DNA of 64,000 nucleotides from Cryomorphaceae bacterium. GTDB taxonomy: Bacteria > Bacteroidota > Bacteroidia > Flavobacteriales_D > Sanyastnellaceae. The stretch lies in assembly GCA_016124575.1 (NCBI GenBank), contig WGNM01000018.1, positions 1-64,000 on the forward strand. Direction: 5' to 3'. Shown here one piece after another: positions 9,065-18,133 of this stretch (position 1 is its first letter; the number at the start of each line of letters is the position of its first letter). The notes under the pieces were generated by a model. That model was not told the origin of the DNA. It searched no databases and saw only the letters and a program-made list of their open reading frames with translations. Position numbers and translations under genes: made by a program.

Positions 9065-11392
9065 ATGAAGAGTTGTTTATTATCTATCATCGCCCTTTGC
9101 TGTTTTTTTCAAAGCTATGCCCAGTTTTTGACGGGGTACCAGGATTCCCTTCGCAGTCAGTTGGATGGAATGAGGAAAACAGATGATTTTTCGTTTTTCG
9201 GACAAAAAGCACTCGAAATATGGTGTGAAGATGCAAAAGGATTCGTTGATGCCACAGGAACCTTCAATGGTTTTCCAGAAAAGGCATACAAAAGTGTCCT
9301 TTCTGAAAGAGGGCAGGGCGGACCTGTAATCGAATGGACATGGAGGGAAGTAGGGGCGTCGCAACAACCCATCGAATTAAATCCCGGAGGTTCAGCCATT
9401 CCCGCTTATGCATTGAATCGAGGAAATGGAACGGGGAGAATCAATTGCCTCTACATCGACCCTGTAATCGACGGGAGGGTTTTTGCCTGCTCACCAACTG
9501 GTGGCTTGTTTGTGTCTGAAAATCATGGAGAAACTTGGAGAAACGCAGGTACCGACCAGCTTCCTGTTTCAGGTGTGAGCTCAATTGCTGTGAACCCCTT
9601 AAACCCGCAACAATGGTTGATTTCAACCGGAGATGGAGACGATAAGTTTATGTTTTCTGATGGTGTGTGGCGGACATCAGACAATGGTGGGAGTTGGGAG
9701 AACATCAACGGTGAGAAAAATGGTCGAGCTATCTTGCCTTCTGAACGACAAGAAAGTTTGCTCTACATTGCTGAAATCGTTGCCCACCCGTGTGACTTTA
9801 ATCGCGTTTTTGCTGCCACGAGTGAGGGTTTGTATGCCACAGACAATGCCTTAGACATCCCTGAGAAGGTGAGGTGGAAGAAAATTGCTCCTTCATTTTT
9901 TTACGACATTTTAATATTACCCGAGAATCCTGCAGTTGTGATTGCAGGCGGAGAACGTTTGTTTGTGAGCAATGACTGCGGCGCAAGTTGGGATGAACAC
10001 GAAGCGCCGAGCTATAAAGATGCCGTCAAATTTCCTTTTATGCGCCTTGCTTTGCAAGCATCAACATCTGACCCAAATCTCGTTTGGGTAGGCGTTTCGT
10101 GTGCAGAGAAGTTTTCGCAATCTCCTCTTGGAGCTGCCGTATTGCAAACCTACAATGTGAAAACGCGATCGTGGAAATTCATCCGTTCGTTGAATGAACA
10201 AATGAATAACCTCACCACCACCCGTGGTCGCGCTTTTGCCGTTTCACCCACCGATGAAAAGATCATCATGGTTGCCAATGTGCAGCCCATTTACCGCAGC
10301 ATCGATGGTGGAGTGAAGTTCGAGAGAATAGATGCCAATCAAATGCACGACGACGTGCATCATATACTTTTTGAACAAAACGGGACAACGGTTTGGGCTT
10401 CTCACGATGGAGGTGTGTCTCGCAGCACCGATGGAGGAATAACTTGGCATAACCGCGATTTTGGTATCGGTGTGTCGAATGTTTTTGGATTGGATGTGGC
10501 CCAATCAGATACGCTTAAGGTGCTGTTTGGTGCCTACGATACAGGGTGCACCTTGGGAACGGAGGAGGGCTGGTATCATGCCACTTGGGGCGATGGCTTT
10601 GAAACCATAATCGATCCGAAAGATGCAATGGTTATGTATACCTCAAAGCAAAATGGGATATTGAATCGCAGCGATGACGGAGGCTTAACCTTCGAGAAAG
10701 TTGTGAGTCCAAGAGCTACAAGGTCAGACTGGCATACGTGGATTCGGTGTCATCCTAAGCGGACGGAAGTGCTGTTTTGTGCTGGCGACAAACTGATGCG
10801 TTCGTTCGATAAAGGAGCAAAATGGGATCCCATTTTGGATGTCAAAACGGTTTGTGAAAACTGCGTAAACGTCTATAAATTTTTCCTTTCTGAATCGAAC
10901 CCGAATGTGATGTACGCCTACGTGCTCGATGAATCGAAGGTGAATCCATTGCTTTTTAGGACCAATAACTTGCTGACGCCAAATCCGGAAGATGTGAAAT
11001 GGGTTGAAGTAGCGAAAATTCCTCGGCCAGGCTGGCTGTCGGCCATTGTCATCGATCCCGACAATCCGCTGCAGTTTTGGCTGGCATACAAAGACGCTGA
11101 TCCAATTGGTAAACTGTATCGCTTCAATGGCGATCGATATATCGATATAAGCAGAAATCTAGGCTGGGCTGTAATTAATGCTTTGGTGCTCGACGATAAA
11201 GACAATGAAAGGCTGTACATCGGCACCAATCATGGGGTTTTCACCCGCAATCGCCTTGAATATGATTTTACCTTGATGAATGGTTTGCCCGGCACTTGGG
11301 TGAGGTCGATGGTGATTAACGAGGTGACGAGGGAAATGTTTATCGGCACACACGGACGAGGTGTCTGGAGAGGTCCGCTGCTAAATCCTTAG
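9065..11392 (+). CDS. Secreted Asp-box/BNR-repeat (sortilin-like) beta-propeller protein
   Basis: 775 residues from the ATG giving a clean signal peptide, MKSCLLSIIALCCFFQSYAQ; the longer open frame starts inside the metK terminator. At least seven Asp-box motifs (S-x-D-x-G-x-x-W/F) are visible, such as SENHGETW, TSDNGGSW, SNDCGASW, STDGGITW and SDDGGLTF, spread across the protein, so it should form one or two large beta-propellers like VPS10/sortilin or sialidase-like proteins. I see no sialidase catalytic arginine triad, no C-terminal T9SS sorting domain and no enzyme motif. The protein probably resides in the periplasm or at the outer surface. Function unknown. It abuts the next gene end to end on the opposite strand. 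Confidence 0.85.
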   Translation: MKSCLLSIIALCCFFQSYAQFLTGYQDSLRSQLDGMRKTDDFSFFGQKALEIWCEDAKGFVDATGTFNGFPEKAYKSVLSERGQGGPVIEWTWREVGASQQPIELNPGGSAIPAYALNRGNGTGRINCLYIDPVIDGRVFACSPTGGLFVSENHGETWRNAGTDQLPVSGVSSIAVNPLNPQQWLISTGDGDDKFMFSDGVWRTSDNGGSWENINGEKNGRAILPSERQESLLYIAEIVAHPCDFNRVFAATSEGLYATDNALDIPEKVRWKKIAPSFFYDILILPENPAVVIAGGERLFVSNDCGASWDEHEAPSYKDAVKFPFMRLALQASTSDPNLVWVGVSCAEKFSQSPLGAAVLQTYNVKTRSWKFIRSLNEQMNNLTTTRGRAFAVSPTDEKIIMVANVQPIYRSIDGGVKFERIDANQMHDDVHHILFEQNGTTVWASHDGGVSRSTDGGITWHNRDFGIGVSNVFGLDVAQSDTLKVLFGAYDTGCTLGTEEGWYHATWGDGFETIIDPKDAMVMYTSKQNGILNRSDDGGLTFEKVVSPRATRSDWHTWIRCHPKRTEVLFCAGDKLMRSFDKGAKWDPILDVKTVCENCVNVYKFFLSESNPNVMYAYVLDESKVNPLLFRTNNLLTPNPEDVKWVEVAKIPRPGWLSAIVIDPDNPLQFWLAYKDADPIGKLYRFNGDRYIDISRNLGWAVINALVLDDKDNERLYIGTNHGVFTRNRLEYDFTLMNGLPGTWVRSMVINEVTREMFIGTHGRGVWRGPLLNP

Positions 11393-12676
11393 TTATTTGT
11401 TTAATAGCACGATCACTTGCTGAGCGTTTGGGCCAGTTTCAATGGTGCTGACGATGTTTCCCGTTGGAGAAATACTCACCAATTGGCTGTTGGCGCTCAG
11501 TGCAAAACAGGTGTTGGTCGTCGTGTCGTATTCCAAGTCGATGGCCGAAAAATTGTTAGCTGATCCCGGAAAGAATGCCGCTTCACCCAGCTTTTGAAGC
11601 ACTACTCCATTTGAATGTGCGAGCGCAACCCATCCGTTCGATAATTCAGCGATGTCGAAAATTTGGGTTGATTCAACCAATAAATCTTGAATTTGATTTG
11701 TCATATTCTCGAATACAACTGCAACTTTCGACTCTGCGCCGCTATTGCCTATGGCGTAGATGTTACTCGATGTCTGCACAAATGAAACCACATCAAACGA
11801 AATGGCTGAAGATTCTAACAGTGCCCCACTGTTTATGTTATATTTCGATAGCACACGGCTTTGACCATTGGGGCTGACCAATTCACAAACCAATTCGCCG
11901 TCGGCCACATGCAATTTCTGTGGTCCGAAACCAGGAGATACTTGAAAGGCATTTTTGATGTTGCCACTTCCTGTAAATTCCCTTATCCAGCCATCGAAAA
12001 AGGAAACGATGTAGCTCTTGCGTTCAAAATCAAAAACAATATCCGAAACGAATTGTCCGCTAAGTGGATTTTGTGCGCTAAACCCACCAACCCCTAAAAA
12101 TTCAGGCACCTGGTAGAAAAAACAAGCTGGAAGACTATTGCCACCAACTACGACGTGTTGATGATAGCTCCCGCCAAAGGCTACTGCGGCATCTACATCC
12201 AGCGCAGCTGCCATCATCCAGCCTGTGGCTGATAATGAGTCAATTGTAGTGGTGTTTGATGTTTGACTGACGATGAACAAGGCCTCACGTTGCAAAGGAA
12301 GTTCGTAATATCTCACGGTGGTGAAGGCTATTCCTCGATTTCCGTCGCGATCTTCAACAATGATTTCGAGCGAATAATCGTCAGATGGTAGATGTCGGTC
12401 AACCAAGTTGAACGATGTCGTCACCGACTTTTCTTTCCCATCTAAGTCGTTGAACCCTGAGCTTGCAACTATTCTTCGGGTTGCATCAACGAGTTGCACA
12501 ACGTATTTAGAGAGTTCCGTTTCATCATTGGCGCTAAAGCGGATGAATATGCTTTCTCCGTAATTGTAGGCGGTAAGAGCCGATGAAGGGATTTCAAGAT
12601 TTACATCAGGGGGAGTGGTGTCGGATTTTTTACACGACAATACCAGCAGCAAAGCAAGATACATCCAACGGGTCAT
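11393..12676 (-). CDS. Lipoprotein with N-terminal Ig-like domain and C-terminal propeller-like region
   Basis: 427 residues from the ATG at 12676; a second ATG at 12664 would give a shorter signal peptide. The N-terminus reads LALLLVLSCKKSDTTPP, a lipobox with Cys near residue 15, so it is a lipoprotein. Residues about 20-125 resemble a bacterial Ig-like or cadherin-like fold (SIFIRFSANDETELSKY, YSLEIIVEDRDGNRG). The remainder has repeated beta-strand patterns like a propeller but no recognised family. A TATATTTG promoter element lies only 3 bases before the ATG. No function can be assigned. Confidence 0.75.
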   Translation of the reverse strand: MTRWMYLALLLVLSCKKSDTTPPDVNLEIPSSALTAYNYGESIFIRFSANDETELSKYVVQLVDATRRIVASSGFNDLDGKEKSVTTSFNLVDRHLPSDDYSLEIIVEDRDGNRGIAFTTVRYYELPLQREALFIVSQTSNTTTIDSLSATGWMMAAALDVDAAVAFGGSYHQHVVVGGNSLPACFFYQVPEFLGVGGFSAQNPLSGQFVSDIVFDFERKSYIVSFFDGWIREFTGSGNIKNAFQVSPGFGPQKLHVADGELVCELVSPNGQSRVLSKYNINSGALLESSAISFDVVSFVQTSSNIYAIGNSGAESKVAVVFENMTNQIQDLLVESTQIFDIAELSNGWVALAHSNGVVLQKLGEAAFFPGSANNFSAIDLEYDTTTNTCFALSANSQLVSISPTGNIVSTIETGPNAQQVIVLLNK

Positions 12677-12679
12677 GAA

Positions 12680-12687
12680 CAAATATA
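12680..12687 (-). promoter_or_regulatory. Candidate promoter of the lipoprotein gene, 3 bases from its ATG
   Basis: TATATTTG on the minus strand is an exact TAnnTTTG match. A start site 5-7 bases downstream would fall at or inside the first ATG, favouring either a leaderless mRNA or use of the second ATG at 12664. Confidence 0.45.
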
Positions 12688-12789
12688 CAACACCATAGCG
12701 TCGTTGTTTTATCAGAGTGTTAATAACCTTGGTGAAATCGCGTGGATAGTTAAGTAAAGATTTCTGACCTTAAATGTCCTTTGTAAGTG

Positions 12790-12797
12790 TATTTTTG
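12790..12797 (+). promoter_or_regulatory. Candidate promoter of dnaB, 7 bases from its ATG
   Basis: TATTTTTG matches TAnnTTTG and is separated from the dnaB ATG by seven bases of C and T, so the transcript would begin at or just before the start codon. Confidence 0.5.
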
Positions 12798-12804
12798 TCC
12801 CCCC

Positions 12805-14367
12805 ATGGATCAACGGAAAGAAACGAAAAGAACGGAAAGACTGCCTTTAGGTGTGTCACCAAAGTCAGCAGGCGAAATATTAGCTGGAAAATTGCCACCA
12901 CAAGCCATTGATCTTGAAATGGCAGTTTTGGGAGCGATGATGTTGGAACAATCGGCTGTGAACTCAGCCATTGATATTTTGAAACCGGAGAGTTTCTACA
13001 AAGATGCTCACTCGGTAATTTTTGAAGCCATCGTTGACTTGTTTCAAAAAAGCGAACCCATTGATATTCTGACGGTTAAAGACCGTTTGTCGCGTCGCAG
13101 TACTCTTGAAATTGCTGGAGGTGCCTACTATGTTCAGAGTCTTACAACGCGTGTAGCGAGTACTGCAAACGTTGAACAACACGCGCGTATCGTTGCTCAA
13201 AAGCACATCCAACGCGAGCTGATTCGTGTGTCGAATGAAATCATGAAAGATGCCTATGAAGAGTCGACCGATGTGTTTGAGTTGCTCGACAAAGCTGAGG
13301 CAAATCTATTTCAAGTAGCAGAAGGAAATATCCGCAAGAGCTACGATACAATGAGTAACCTCTTGCGTGAGGCCATCAACAATATCGAGGCAGCGATAAA
13401 AAACAAAGATGGTATTTCTGGAGTCCCTTCCGGGTTTACTGATCTTGATCGCCTCACTGGCGGATGGCAGCGTTCAGATATGATCGTTCTTGCTGCTCGC
13501 CCTGGTATGGGTAAAACGGCTTTCGTATTATCGATGGCACGCAACATGGCAGTAGACTACGATGTACCTGTGGCTGTGTTCTCTTTGGAAATGGCGGCTG
13601 TGCAATTGGTGCAGCGTCTTATCGCCAGTGAAACGGCTCTTTCTGCTGAAAAACTGAGAAAGGGAACCCTTGAAGAACACGAATATCAACAACTGCATCA
13701 ACGTATCGGGAAACTAGCGAAAGCTCCTGTATTTATTGATGATACCCCAGCACTTTCAATTTTCGAATTGCGTGCGAAATGTCGGCGTCTGAAAGCTCAG
13801 CATGGCATCGACATGGTCATCATCGATTATTTGCAGCTTATGACAGCGGGTGGTGATGGAAAAGGGAACCGAGAGCAAGAGATTTCAAGTATTTCGAGAT
13901 CCATCAAGAGTATCGCGAAAGAACTGAATGTGCCGATCATCGCTCTGTCGCAGCTCTCGCGAAGTGTGGAGACACGCGGTGGTGATAAGCGCCCACTTCT
14001 TTCTGACTTGCGTGAATCGGGAGCGATTGAGCAAGATGCCGATATTGTTGCATTTATCTACCGTGCTGAATACTACGGGTACACCAGCCCTGATGAACAT
14101 CCGCGCAACCTCGACCCACGTGGTCTCGGTGAGTTGATCATCGCAAAACACAGGAATGGTGCGTTGGAAACTATCGATTTGCGATTTATCGGACACCTGG
14201 CGAAGTTCACGAACTACGATACGTTCGATTCTGAATCTCCAATTTCAAATGCCATGCGTCCGAATGAAGGCTTTGGAGCGCCGAAAACAATTACTGTGGG
14301 TTCTCGTATGAATGAGCCAGATGAAGAAGAAATAACGGATCACGCTGGTTTCGAACCGCCGTTCTAG
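12805..14367 (+). CDS. dnaB: Replicative DNA helicase DnaB
   Basis: 520 residues. The N-terminal DnaB domain (PQAIDLEMAVLGAMM) spans about 35-140 and the RecA-like helicase domain about 195-470, with Walker A ARPGMGKTAF near 231-240, Walker B MVIIDYLQLM near 337-346, the SLEM element and the LSDLRESGAIEQDAD arginine-finger region. The start is the ATG at 12805; an upstream GTG would place six odd residues on the front and lies before the promoter. DnaB unwinds DNA 5' to 3' at the fork and recruits primase. No intein is present. Confidence 0.97.
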   Translation: MDQRKETKRTERLPLGVSPKSAGEILAGKLPPQAIDLEMAVLGAMMLEQSAVNSAIDILKPESFYKDAHSVIFEAIVDLFQKSEPIDILTVKDRLSRRSTLEIAGGAYYVQSLTTRVASTANVEQHARIVAQKHIQRELIRVSNEIMKDAYEESTDVFELLDKAEANLFQVAEGNIRKSYDTMSNLLREAINNIEAAIKNKDGISGVPSGFTDLDRLTGGWQRSDMIVLAARPGMGKTAFVLSMARNMAVDYDVPVAVFSLEMAAVQLVQRLIASETALSAEKLRKGTLEEHEYQQLHQRIGKLAKAPVFIDDTPALSIFELRAKCRRLKAQHGIDMVIIDYLQLMTAGGDGKGNREQEISSISRSIKSIAKELNVPIIALSQLSRSVETRGGDKRPLLSDLRESGAIEQDADIVAFIYRAEYYGYTSPDEHPRNLDPRGLGELIIAKHRNGALETIDLRFIGHLAKFTNYDTFDSESPISNAMRPNEGFGAPKTITVGSRMNEPDEEEITDHAGFEPPF

Positions 14368-14431
14368 TATTTTAACAAGCCAGAACACTTGGGGTATCTG
14401 TGATGTCGTTATCTCTTTGTATTTTTATTGC

Positions 14432-15691
14432 ATGATACGTTTTGTAACTCTCTTTGCTTTACTTTTTCTCGGACTTCAAAGCTATGGTTCCAAGTTGCTT
14501 ATTCCGATGGATAAGGATCAGGCCAATCACATGAAGGCCTACGGCATTGCTTATTGGGTGCTGCAAAATAACATTGAAGTAGAATGGCTTTTGAACTATC
14601 GTGGGGGCAGCTTTCTCATTGAGAACTACCCAGATATTGTTGCTGAATGCACCATTCGGGGTGTCTCTTTGCAGGTTATCGCCGATGTACAGGCGCAGCA
14701 AATCTACCGCGAAATCAATGACCCTGAAGTCAACATGGAGCGGGTGAAGCTTGAAGTTGTTCCCAAAATAGCGGTGTACTCTCCCAAAAATAAACTCCCT
14801 TGGGACGATGCAGTTACTTTGGTGCTCACATATGCTGAAATTCCATACACGGTTATTTACGACGAAGAAGTTGTACGTGGCGATTTGCCAAAGTACGATT
14901 GGCTGCACCTTCACCATGAAGATTTTACAGGTCAATACGGAAAATTCTATCGCAGCTTCAGGAATGCCGCGTGGTACCAAGAAGAGGTGAGAAGTCAGGA
15001 GGCAACAGCGCGCTCTTTGGGGTTTGGAAAGGTGTCTGAAATGAAAAGAGCAGTAGCTATTGAAATGAAAAACTTTGTTGTCGGCGGCGGATTTCTGTTT
15101 ACAATGTGCTCAGGAACTGATTCATTCGACATCGCTCTCGCTGCTGCAGAAACCGATATTTGTGAAAGTATGTTTGACGGCGATGGCGCCGATCCTCGTG
15201 CGCAAGAAAAACTGAACTTTTCAAATGGTTTGGCTTTTCGAGACTACCAGCTAGAGCGCGATCCCATGGTGTATGAGTTTAGCAGCATCGACGGTACCGA
15301 GGATCACACCAAAATCAAAGAGATCAACGACTTTTTTACGCTCTTCGATTTTAGCGCCAAATGGGATGTAATTCCAACTATGCTAACGCAGAATCATGAG
15401 CAAGTAATCAAAGGGTTTATGGGACAAACCACTGCCTTTAGAGATAAATACATTCGAAAGGATGTAACGATCATGGGGGAAACCAAAAGCACAAAATGTG
15501 CGAAGTATATTCACGGTGAATTGGGGCAGGGACAGTGGACGTATTTTGGTGGACATGACCCGGAAGATTATCGCCACCTGGTAAATGACCCTCCAACAGA
15601 TTTGAAGCTGCACCCGAATTCTCCAGGATACCGTTTGATTCTAAACAATATTCTGTTCCCAGCAGCTAAGAAGAAAGAGCAAAAAACCTAG
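14432..15691 (+). CDS. Secreted conserved Bacteroidota protein, often labelled asparagine synthetase B
   Basis: 419 residues with a signal peptide, MIRFVTLFALLFLGLQSYGS, from the ATG at 14432. Homologues beginning LIPMDxxQxNHxKAYGIAYW are, as I recall, commonly labelled asparagine synthetase B in Bacteroidota. The sequence has neither an N-terminal catalytic cysteine (Cys2 of glutaminase domains) nor the SGGxDS pyrophosphatase loop of asparagine synthetases. A GGGFLFTMCSGTDSFD segment near residues 215-230 resembles the strand-turn around the nucleophile in class I glutamine amidotransferase-like folds. I would describe it as an exported protein of unknown function. It ends in a 4-base convergent overlap with the next gene. 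Confidence 0.75.
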   Translation: MIRFVTLFALLFLGLQSYGSKLLIPMDKDQANHMKAYGIAYWVLQNNIEVEWLLNYRGGSFLIENYPDIVAECTIRGVSLQVIADVQAQQIYREINDPEVNMERVKLEVVPKIAVYSPKNKLPWDDAVTLVLTYAEIPYTVIYDEEVVRGDLPKYDWLHLHHEDFTGQYGKFYRSFRNAAWYQEEVRSQEATARSLGFGKVSEMKRAVAIEMKNFVVGGGFLFTMCSGTDSFDIALAAAETDICESMFDGDGADPRAQEKLNFSNGLAFRDYQLERDPMVYEFSSIDGTEDHTKIKEINDFFTLFDFSAKWDVIPTMLTQNHEQVIKGFMGQTTAFRDKYIRKDVTIMGETKSTKCAKYIHGELGQGQWTYFGGHDPEDYRHLVNDPPTDLKLHPNSPGYRLILNNILFPAAKKKEQKT

Positions 15692-17568
15692 TACAGGATT
15701 TTTTCGATCGTATCTCCTTCGGTGATTTTTCGCACGATGTCCATTCCAGATGTAACTCGACCGAACAAGGTATAGCGCCCATCCAAATGGGGAGTAGGTG
15801 AATGGGTGATAAACCACTGACAACTTTCTGTGTCTTTACCCGCTGAAGCCATGCCCAAAGCTCCCGTGGAATAACTTTCTTCTGAGAATTCTGATCGGAT
15901 GATGTCGTCTGAGCTTCCCCAGCCGTCTCCTCTCGGACAACCTCCTTGAATCACGAAGTTCGGAACCACGCGATGGAAGCGCTTTTGATCGTAGAATCCA
16001 GTGTCGATCAGTTTTAAAAATGCGACAACAGTGCCGGGGGCGATGAGGGGGTACAATTCAATCTGGATGATTCCGCGTGATGTATGTATCGCCGCAGTTA
16101 TGGTGTCGTTGAAGTTTGTCAAGATTTTGTAATCGGGGACATTCTCTCCTTTGAAAACATAGATGTCTTGGATTGAGTCGCTAGAAGCATTCAGTCCGTT
16201 AATCAAAGCATTGTACGTTTCAACAGCACGCGGCAACACGCATGCGGCAGCTGCTTGTTGAACCAGTTGACGTATTTCAGCATTCACCTGTTCGGGATGT
16301 TCAACGAAGTAGTTGCCTAGTATGGCGAGTTGTCCTTCTTCATTCAACTCAGTAGCCATAAGAAGGTATTTTTTAATGTCGGTAGTGCTGTAAGTCAACA
16401 GCGTTTCTAGCGCTGCTGTGCGCAGCGGGGCATGTGGAGATGTCAAAAGCGACTCTAGAAAATCTTTTTCAGCATTTGTATTCGCAAGAGAGCGAACGCC
16501 TTCAACCTGCTGGTATTGATCAGGTAGTTCTTGAATCATTTGTGCGAGATATCCAGGTTCTGGATTGAGCTTAATTGCCGCACCAAATGCTACTGAGGTA
16601 TTCTTGCTCTCGGCGAGTGAATGCAAACTATCGGCAGGCAGTTCCTTGTTAGCGATGCTGCTCGCTGCTAGACTTGCGATGTGTGGCCGTTGATCGTGGC
16701 ACAAAACCATGAGTGAGGCAGGCGTTAACCAGTTTTTCTGTTGGGCCGCGCGCAATAGGTTTGTAGCAATGCGCTCGTCGTTGTCGGAATTTAATAGTTC
16801 AGAAATTACCCAACTGGCGGTTTCTGGATGGTTTGATTTTTTAAAGGTACCAGCAATGGCGATTTTGACGTCGATGTTGGTCTCTTCTTCATAGGCTTTG
16901 ACCAGGTTGTAAAACGATTGTGTAAGATCGATGTCGGGTGTTCTGCTTAAGTAATGCGCTGCGGCCAATCGCGCATCAATAACGTTGCAATGTAAATCAG
17001 TGATCGCCTTATCGATGAAAATTAAATTTTTGGTTCCATTTTGCGTGCAACGAAAAGCAGCCCAAAGTGGAGATGATTCGCAAGATGCCGATGCAATGAG
17101 GTTTGTAAAGTCGGTGTGCCGTGTCGACGGTAAGCTTTTCGCCATCGCCTGAAGCAGTGCGCTTTGAACGTTAAAATCACTCTCAACGAGATACCTTGTG
17201 TGCAAGACATTGAATAGGGTGGTGTCTTGCTGCTGGCCGATAGTAAACGCTACTGCTTGACGAATCATAACTGTGTCGTTTAGTGCAGACAATAAAGCAG
17301 TGTATAGCGCGGTGTCTTTCAACGAACCGCTATGTTGATGCGCAAAGAGCCTCAGCTCCCAATCATTCGATGTCAAGTATGGTATAACGGCTTCAATGTT
17401 TCGTTGATCAACAGCTGTGAGAAGAGCAATGTATTCAGGTTTCTCGAAAACTGATTGTGGTGCAGGCGCGCTTGTTTCTGATGAGCAACCAAACCATGCA
17501 CTAAGCAAGCAGAAGCTTAAGATGCTCAATGTTAAGCTGTTTTTGAGCGTTGTATTTATCGTATGCAT
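15688..17568 (-). CDS. Lipoprotein with HEAT-like repeats and C-terminal cyclophilin peptidyl-prolyl isomerase
   Basis: 626 residues. The signal peptide ends in a lipobox, SAWFGCSS (Cys near 28). Residues about 40-440 are alpha-helical HEAT-like repeats (ELRLFAHQHSGSLKDTALYTALL and many similar). The C-terminal 165 residues are a cyclophilin: FHRVVPNFVIQGG, SEESYSTGALGMA, SCQWFITHSPTPHLDGRYTLFG. The catalytic arginine (FHR) is kept. It likely assists folding of secreted proteins in the periplasm. The only possible start is the ATG at 17568, so the gene overlaps the upstream HD-domain gene by 68 bases in another frame. Confidence 0.9.
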   Translation of the reverse strand: MHTINTTLKNSLTLSILSFCLLSAWFGCSSETSAPAPQSVFEKPEYIALLTAVDQRNIEAVIPYLTSNDWELRLFAHQHSGSLKDTALYTALLSALNDTVMIRQAVAFTIGQQQDTTLFNVLHTRYLVESDFNVQSALLQAMAKSLPSTRHTDFTNLIASASCESSPLWAAFRCTQNGTKNLIFIDKAITDLHCNVIDARLAAAHYLSRTPDIDLTQSFYNLVKAYEEETNIDVKIAIAGTFKKSNHPETASWVISELLNSDNDERIATNLLRAAQQKNWLTPASLMVLCHDQRPHIASLAASSIANKELPADSLHSLAESKNTSVAFGAAIKLNPEPGYLAQMIQELPDQYQQVEGVRSLANTNAEKDFLESLLTSPHAPLRTAALETLLTYSTTDIKKYLLMATELNEEGQLAILGNYFVEHPEQVNAEIRQLVQQAAAACVLPRAVETYNALINGLNASSDSIQDIYVFKGENVPDYKILTNFNDTITAAIHTSRGIIQIELYPLIAPGTVVAFLKLIDTGFYDQKRFHRVVPNFVIQGGCPRGDGWGSSDDIIRSEFSEESYSTGALGMASAGKDTESCQWFITHSPTPHLDGRYTLFGRVTSGMDIVRKITEGDTIEKILY

Positions 17569-18115
17569 AGGGCGTAAAGAATTCGTGCGCAGATAGAAAA
17601 TGTAGGTTCGAAGTCAACCACTCTTGGTTGTTGAATGTGATGCCACGGCGAATGGCCCATTCTTGACGGAGCAGTTCAGCTATTTCTAAGAAGTGCGGTT
17701 CTGCGATATACAGAAGGTCGGCGTCTTTTAATATCTGTTGACCAATGGTTGCAGGTGTTGCACCCATTGCAGTGGCTAAAATGTTTTGAGAGACATCTTC
17801 TATGTAAGTGTGCGATTGGTTTTGTGCTAAAAAGGATGCTGCCATTTCCGCACCCACTGCTTCATGTCCGTTGTCGCACTGAAAATGACCGAGGTCATGA
17901 AAGAGCGCAGAGATTCCAATTGCGCTTGTCATCTCCGGGTCTATTCGCATGGCATGGCATATCAGTAAGGCGTCGCGATGAACTTTCTCGGTGTGTGACC
18001 AATTGTGGTAAATGAGTTCAGTGGTGTCTTTGGAGTCGAACATTTCACGTGCCATCGAAAAGGCCTTTTGTTCAAGGTCGATAATCGATGTTGAAGAATG
18101 TCTGTCTGAATCCAT
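17501..18115 (-). CDS. HD-domain phosphohydrolase-like protein
   Basis: 204 residues from the ATG at 18115 (a TTG at 18130 is possible). Metal ligands of the HD fold are visible in order: H in NWSHTEKV, the HD pair in LFHDLGH and D in LKDADLL, matching small HD proteins that hydrolyse nucleotides or similar phosphates. The substrate is unknown. It lies 18 bases after the SiaB-like ATPase gene and overlaps the HEAT/cyclophilin gene, so the three are probably one transcript. Confidence 0.82.
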   Translation of the reverse strand: MDSDRHSSTSIIDLEQKAFSMAREMFDSKDTTELIYHNWSHTEKVHRDALLICHAMRIDPEMTSAIGISALFHDLGHFQCDNGHEAVGAEMAASFLAQNQSHTYIEDVSQNILATAMGATPATIGQQILKDADLLYIAEPHFLEIAELLRQEWAIRRGITFNNQEWLTSNLHFLSAHEFFTPYAYDKYNAQKQLNIEHLKLLLA

Positions 18116-18133
18116 AGACAGAGTTACCAAAAA

